A DNA stretch of 64,000 nt from Acanthornis magna. Its lineage: Eukaryota > Chordata > Aves > Passeriformes > Acanthizidae. A program made the position numbers and the translations under genes. Where the stretch lies: positions 62,001-126,000 of the forward strand of contig JAWUZG010000355.1 of NCBI GenBank assembly GCA_036785705.1. Reading direction: 5' to 3'. The number at the start of each line of letters is the position of its first letter. The first letter of the stretch is position 1. The notes under the pieces were generated by a model that was not told where the DNA came from, did no database searches, and saw only the letters and a list, made by a program, of their open reading frames with translations. Shown one piece after another: positions 58,171-64,000 of the stretch.

Positions 58171-60983
58171 TAGGAACATGGTTCATTTATTTGGGAGAGG
58201 GAGGAAAGCACTGAAGAAGGGGGAGATAAAGGTGAAAAGCAAGCTCTTTAATTCATATTGTGATCTAAGTGTAGAGTTCATGTTGGCAACAATTTCAGTT
58301 TTCTAATGTGCAGTCATTGTGAAAGACTGATTCTAACATGCAAACCTCAAAGAAGTGAGAAAATTGTTTCTCTTCTTTTTTGGAGCTCATTTATATTGAA
58401 ATTTTTAAGGCCTTTGGTATTTTCAAGTGGTTCTCCTAGAGCAGGTGAAAAAGACCTTTGCTCTTTAACAGAAGGAGCCAGAGAAATCAAGTTTTTGCTT
58501 GTTTTACTTACAAACTAGATGCAGCTTTGAGCACTGGGCTTGAGTTTGATGCTGTTAGAAAAGTGAAGTCTAGGTAATAGATATAACGCAAGGAGGAACT
58601 GATCATTCTTCTGGGTTGTGGTCTGTAAATGTCTTTTTGTTTATTTCTATTCATGGCTTAGCAGTTGGCACCTAACTTTTAGGAAGAGAGCATTTGTCTC
58701 CAGCCTACAAAATAAAGCTGTCCTGGAAGGGTGCGACAAAGGAGGTCAGTGCTGCTATTAGTTACATAATAAATGCTTTTTTTCTTCTCAGTGAAAGGCA
58801 GAAATTCTGTGAGCCCACTTAAAGCATGGGGACAATCCAAAGCCTAAGTTTGTCCATGACAACTGAGAAAGCTGACTGGAAACTGGAACTTCCATTCCCC
58901 AGGAGAGCTGAACATTTTTTAATTTTCTGTCATTCTACTTGGAAAAATTAGCATTCTATAATATGCTGGTTTAGGGGCATAGAAATATTTCAAGTTCAGT
59001 ATTGTTCAAATTGACAAGAATGTTCCTATTTCTTCTGTTTGTTTACCAAACCTAATCTGATTAAATTAATATTTTCAAGAGCAAACAGCTTTCTCAAGAA
59101 ATGCCTTTGCTTTTTGTTATCGGGGGATTGTGGACACATTTCTCTAAGCGAAGGCCGTAATTTTCTGTCCATTCAATTTAACTACTTTTCTGCTTTTTCT
59201 GTGGACCATCCAAGCTGGAGCTCTGAGCTGTTGACTGTCCCTCCCCAGCAGCTGTTTCTGTAGGGTGTGGGTCTTGTCAAGGAAAACACTGAATACGTTC
59301 CTGCTTTCCTTAGCACCATTGATGAGATGTTTCTGGCTTCCTGAAATCACTGTCAGGCACAGGGAGAGCTCTGAGGAGCCGTGTGCTCCTGGTGCTTTTA
59401 GAATTTGAGATCAGGAAAACTCTTCTATTCCACTTTACTTGCTTGAGCTCATTCCTCAAAACACTTGCTGCTGCCTTATTTATACGACTTTTTCAGGCCT
59501 CCTTGTTGCAGATTTTGTCTTTCACAGGGTTTGGTCTTTCTGGCAGCCTGATTAGTATTTTGCATGCTTATTCTCTCTGAGCATAACCCACGGGCAGTTA
59601 CTGTGCTGCAAGACTAAGGACAGGGCTGCTCTACAACGAGTGGTCTTGTTCAATGGGAAAGGATGGATCTGCAATGGCAACTGGGTGGGGGCGGCAGTGC
59701 AGACGATGTACTTCTTACAAGTGGCTCATGGTGGGCTAGGAAAGTGTGACAGACAGCACAGGCCTGAAGGAATGCACCATACTCTTTTAGAAATCACAAA
59801 GATAGTAACAATCAGCTGGGGGGAGGCAGCTGGAGCAAGGCAGAATAGGCACATTTTGCTTTCCTGTCTCACAAAGAGGTTCTGTGGGGTAGAGCAGGTA
59901 CAAGCTGTCAGGTGTACCTTCAGGTGTTTGGGGGATGCAGTGTTACAGCGTTAGTATGAAAAGTGAAAAAGCTATTGGCACTTTTGCAAGAAATGGAGGG
60001 GAAAAACCTTGCCACCACTAGTCAACAACGTTAAAAAATCCCAAACAAAACAATTTTTGTGAAAGTTTGCTCTAGAGAAACACAGAGAAAAGTTTTGGAA
60101 AACAATCTGGTGCCAATATGTAGCGTATATGTAGTAGTTTTTTTACTGTAAATCGGGTCCTGTTGCATAATTTTTTCCTCTGACCTTCACTTTTCTATGA
60201 ACTTTGCAAACCCCATATAAGATGATGGGATTCTGATGGGGAAACACTTCCAGAAATCTTCTGCTAGGCTTCTTTTTTATTTTCTTCTTAAACCTATAGC
60301 TGTGTATCTTTTAGCATAATGTGGACTGTTTGGACTGTTTAATTTGCCTGGTATGTCCTTCTTGTCCTGGTGTTGCTAGAGTAAAAAGTGAGGTTGTTTA
60401 GTCCTGTTGCATCAGAACATTGCCTTGCTGATTTTTGCAGCCTATTTCTGGGGCTGTTCTGGTTGGAAGGACTCTTTCTGGAACATGGTTGGCATTGTCA
60501 ATAGTATTTCAAAGGAAGAGCTCTCAAAGGAGCATTTACCACGAAAATCAATCTTCCTTCACTCTTCTGGGTATACATCACCTGATGTGTTTACTCTTTT
60601 CATGGCTGATGATTTGCAGACATCCCATATTCTACAAATATACTTCTCCCTACACAGCTCCTCCATCTGACAACATCACAGTTTATAGCAGAAAGTCTTG
60701 TTATTAGTCCCAAAGCTTCTGACCTTGCACACTCCTATTAAATTTCATCCCATTTCTATTACCCTTCCAGATAATCCAGCCCCTGCTCTGTGAACCCCCA
60801 ACTCTCCCTCCAGACATGTAGGTCTCAGGGAATCTATTTGTTTGTTTTTATACTTTTGTGCCAGTCATTAATACAAGTATTAAGTGAGATTGGTCTCAAC
60901 CCCCGAGGGTTTTTCATTATTAACCTTCCTGAAGTTTAACAATTCCCTTCCTGCCACATGCTCCTCTAACAGGCTATAGCTAA
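58171..60983. other. noncoding single-copy DNA
   Basis: No gene is recognised. A 9-base direct repeat (TGGACTGTT twice) occurs at 60322-60339. The 104-codon plus frame at 59640-59954 has no recognisable motif. Confidence 0.5.
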
Positions 60984-61061
60984 GGGGAGGGCAAGCCTGC
61001 CCTGGCCCCTGTGACCCCTTTCAGCAGATGCCTTTGGGGCACAGGGCAGGCTGCCCTTTCC
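60984..61061. ncRNA. microRNA-precursor-like hairpin
   Basis: The 5' arm 60988-61009 and the 3' arm 61036-61057 are both 22 bases and pair over 21 positions. The pairing is AGGGC with GCCCT, then A-T plus the 10-base GCCTGCCCTG with CAGGGCAGGC, then GCCCC with GGGGC. Single unpaired A residues lie at 60993 and 61041. The stem extends by four more pairs (two of them G-U) to 60984 and 61061. The loop is 26 bases (61010-61035). Arm length, near-perfect pairing with small bulges and loop size all fit a Drosha/Dicer substrate. The minus strand would fold as well, though its two G-U pairs become A-C. The region is GC-rich, no known microRNA is recognised, and no expression evidence exists here. A palindromic relic is the alternative. 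Confidence 0.35.
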
Positions 61062-63950
61062 CTGATCGCCACTGGGAAGCCTTGGAGGAGGAGCTGCTGG
61101 AGCAGAGCTGACAAGTTCACATGGTGAGCTCTGCCTCTGCAGCCAGGAGAGGCAGAGAGACACAGCCAGCCTTTGGAGATGGCAGGGGGATATATGAAAG
61201 GGCAGCAAGAAAGGCCTTGTAGAATTTTCTTTGATCCAGGAAATGAGCAGGTATTGCTCAGCTGAAAGCCTGGCTGGAGGAAAGGGCCTGCCCTGCCAGG
61301 GCACCGAGGCTGGGGGAGAGATTTATTTGCAGTCCCCTTTGCTTTCACTCTTTCACTCAGCAGAGATGAGGACAGATATTTCTTCTGTTAATAGAGTTTA
61401 CTGCTCCAGCTGGCATTTGAACAAAACCGCCTTTCTGAGATGCTGAGGTACTCCACTCAGGCAATAGATCTCAGCACTTAATCCTAAAACCTCCTGTTGA
61501 TTTGAGGTCTGCTAGAGTTACAAAAGAATAAAAAAAATAAAATAGAAAGCTGAGAAACAACCTCCCTTTCACCAGGTGGTACAACATAAGGCATTGTACT
61601 AAATCTGACTAAAGGTGTTTTTAGCAACACAGAACTTGCAGAGTCTTGCAGTGCCAAATGTGTGAGTCTAGTGTGTTGAATTTGTTAGTTTATTGATGAT
61701 TGCACACATTTAGTCTTTTGGAAGAATAAATTACTCAGTATAACAATACACAGTAATGATAGCCTTTTCTGACTTTGTGTGGTCAGAAATGATGTATAGA
61801 GACAAAATGCTAAACACCATGTTTTGTGGACAATAATTGTTAGGAGTAAAGTGTGTTTTCTTTTGTTACAACACTTACGAACATGTCAAAGTTGAGATAC
61901 CATACTGATGCTTGTGCTGATACTTAGCACTTTGCATGTTCACAGCCCTGTACAAACATTAATGAACCAATGTAAACAGTCATTTTCATCATGTGGCTTA
62001 ATATAATAAGGCATTGTGAACCTTGTTTTGCCTCTGTATGCACAAGGGATTGTAATTTACGCTCCTTTCCATGCGCAATGAAGGCTATTCCTGTCATCTA
62101 CCCTCTCACAATCATCCTTTTCCTGTGCAGTTCCCACTGAAGGGGGGGACAGGGCTCTAAAGAGCCTGGGCCATAATTTGGTTGGCTCTCTTCCAGCTTT
62201 CTAGATGGTGCCAGTTTGCTCCAGGCTTCCTCTGTGCTATATCATTGCAAATCCCTTTTTTGAGGGGTGTCGTTTCCCCCACATCTGGAATTACCTCTCT
62301 CACTGCACTGCCAGGAATAAAAGCTCACCTGCATTTCAAAAGTGCATGTCTGCTACGTTGTCTTACACATTTGTCAGCAGGAAAGCACTGCCTGCATTGT
62401 GCTATTTTTTAAAATTTATTTTCTTTTAGAATGTTAGTTACCCTTTTGCTTCAAGCTAGGAGTATGTGCATCTATTTTGCCAGCATGATTTCAAAGAGCT
62501 GTATTTCAGATATTAAGTGTGCACTCTCAGGACTTGCAAGAGCTCGAGCAAGTAAATTAGCAGACCAGAATGAAGTCAAGTGAAGTACCAAAGGGCTCCA
62601 GATACTTTAGGATTACAGCAGAAAGCATAATATGAGGGCCAGCTCTCCCAGTTGTTGAAAGTGTGCTTGGAGAGAGGTGAGAAGACACCAGCCTCTACCA
62701 GCTGGTGCTAAGTCCCACAGCACTGATTACAAGCTGAAGAAATCTTTACTGGTGGTATCTCCATATCATACCCAGCTGTGAGCAGGGAATTGCCTTTGTA
62801 GCCAAACTGGCCATGTCCTGTGAAACCACAGGATTGATTGACTTCATGGCAAGATCAGGCTCTTTTGACTCCAGGAATGGTTAGCCTCTTTGCACAAAAG
62901 GTTAAGGTGAAAGGTGTGGGTGTTAATGTTATTTATGCTGTTAGTGGACTACAGAGTTCCACACTGGCTAAAATGTGATGAATTGAGCAGAAATAATTGA
63001 AGTCTGTGTCCTGCACAGTGTTGAGGGGAGACATGCACCTGACAGCTGATACAGTTAAGCATTTGCAGCTTAAAGGTGCATATCCTCTGTGCTTCTTGGG
63101 GAGCAAACAGGAGTTGAATTATTCACGTTATTCAGTGCAGATGTCTGGCTTTTAGTCTCATCATTCATCATTGCTCAGCAAACACCTGTGTTCATACATT
63201 GCATCATAAATACTGCAAAATGAGTTGTGAATTTTATGCTCCTTGAATAGAACTCGGACTCACAGCCACACAATAAGATGCACAATGACCATGCTGTATT
63301 ACTTGTTAAGTATATATTGGAGAATAATGGTTGAACCCAGTTATTTCTGGATATATGAAAGAGATATTTCTGGATTTATTTTTTTTTTATACTTAATACA
63401 CCCTGGGCCAGCAGGGGATTGTGCTCTGTTGGGCTAGACTTAGGCATGCCAAAATCATGTCTGTGATGAGACTCCCTGTAATGCTATTTTTAAATTTATT
63501 GATTGAAGGGGCTAAAGTAGGTCTGTAATTTGTTTTATCCTGTAATTTTGAAAGCAACAACTTTAAGAAGTCTCATTCATATTGATAGCCACAATGATGA
63601 GCTCAGGAACTGAATGTAGGGCCAGACAAGAATTCCGCAGGTCAAAGGTACAAACCTTGTAAAAAATCCTGAATTATTCTGGCCTTTCTTGGGAAGAAAG
63701 GTAAAGAAAAACTCCATATCTACTTGGACAAAGAACTGCTTTCAAAACATACCTTAAGAAGTGGACAAAAAGCTTAAAGCAAATGAAAAACACAGCTTTA
63801 TTGTTGCCGTTAGGAAAAACGAGGATAAAATTAAATTGGTGCACTGGTTTAAATCTTGCAAAATAGGTGAAAAGAGTAGTACCTTATGTATATCAGTTCA
63901 TCAGTCATAAGAAACTGGCTGGTCAAGTCACTAGAGTAAAAGGACTCTAA
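61062..63950. other. noncoding single-copy DNA
   Basis: The first 250 bases remain GC-rich; the rest is AT-rich. No gene, repeat family or RNA gene is recognised. Confidence 0.5.
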
Positions 63951-63952
63951 AA

Positions 63953-64000
63953 TAAGTTGAAAGAGACCTCCAAGAGGTCATCTAGTACAGTCCCTTGTTC
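63953..64000 (-). mobile_element. CR1 LINE 3' end, minus strand, cut by window edge
   Basis: AGTTGAAAGAGACCTCCAAG and the following AGGTCATCTAGTACAGTCCC are the reverse complement of a CR1 3' end (compare 42867-42902). The element would continue to the right of the window; its length is unknown. Confidence 0.75.

Noticed and set aside
60966..61348. Overlapping minus frames of 112 and 122 codons over the hairpin
   Set aside because: They occupy two frames of the same GC-rich patch; neither shows a motif, and the palindrome explains part of the base bias.

Overview
This window looks like ordinary nuclear DNA from a bird. It is AT-rich and CpG-poor, has almost no interspersed repeats, and the only transposable elements I can name are fragments of CR1, the LINE family that dominates avian genomes. 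The best copy (about 27170-27825) ends in the CR1 3' octamer repeat (ATTCTATG, ATTCTGTG). CR1 also occurs in crocodilians and turtles, so 'bird' is the best reading, not a proof. Nothing points to a bacterium, phage or plasmid: there are no dense open frames, operons, rRNA, tRNA or CRISPR arrays.

I find no complete protein-coding gene. The longest open frames (up to 184 codons) look like chance frames. The window is therefore either intergenic or lies inside one or more very large introns. Four short segments look like possible isolated exons or broken coding sequence: 4198-4365 (minus), 14155-14203 (plus), 36520-36624 (plus) and about 42938-43117 (minus, directly abutting a CR1). None could be matched to a named protein, and all carry low confidence.

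Layout. 1-26.8 kb is single-copy AT-rich DNA with simple repeats: a 41-nt T run, an AAT array, and a 14-nt tandem carrying three RUNX-type cores. It also holds stretches rich in homeodomain, POU and RFX-type motifs that resemble conserved noncoding elements. 24.3-27.8 kb holds three CR1 pieces in plus orientation. 28-42.8 kb is again single-copy and includes regulatory-looking blocks near 28.2, 28.7 and 35.1-35.6 kb. 42.85-43.43 kb is a small CR1-rich island with pieces in opposite orientations around a coding-like segment. 43.4-64 kb is single-copy, with a 13-bp perfect hairpin at 54.0 kb and a microRNA-precursor-like hairpin at 61.0 kb. The window ends inside another minus-strand CR1 tail.

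The most interesting item is the hairpin at 60984-61061: two 22-nt arms that pair over 21 positions with two single-base bulges, around a 26-nt loop. The exon candidates and dense motif blocks come next. No conservation, expression or database evidence was available, so all functional statements beyond the CR1 calls are inference.
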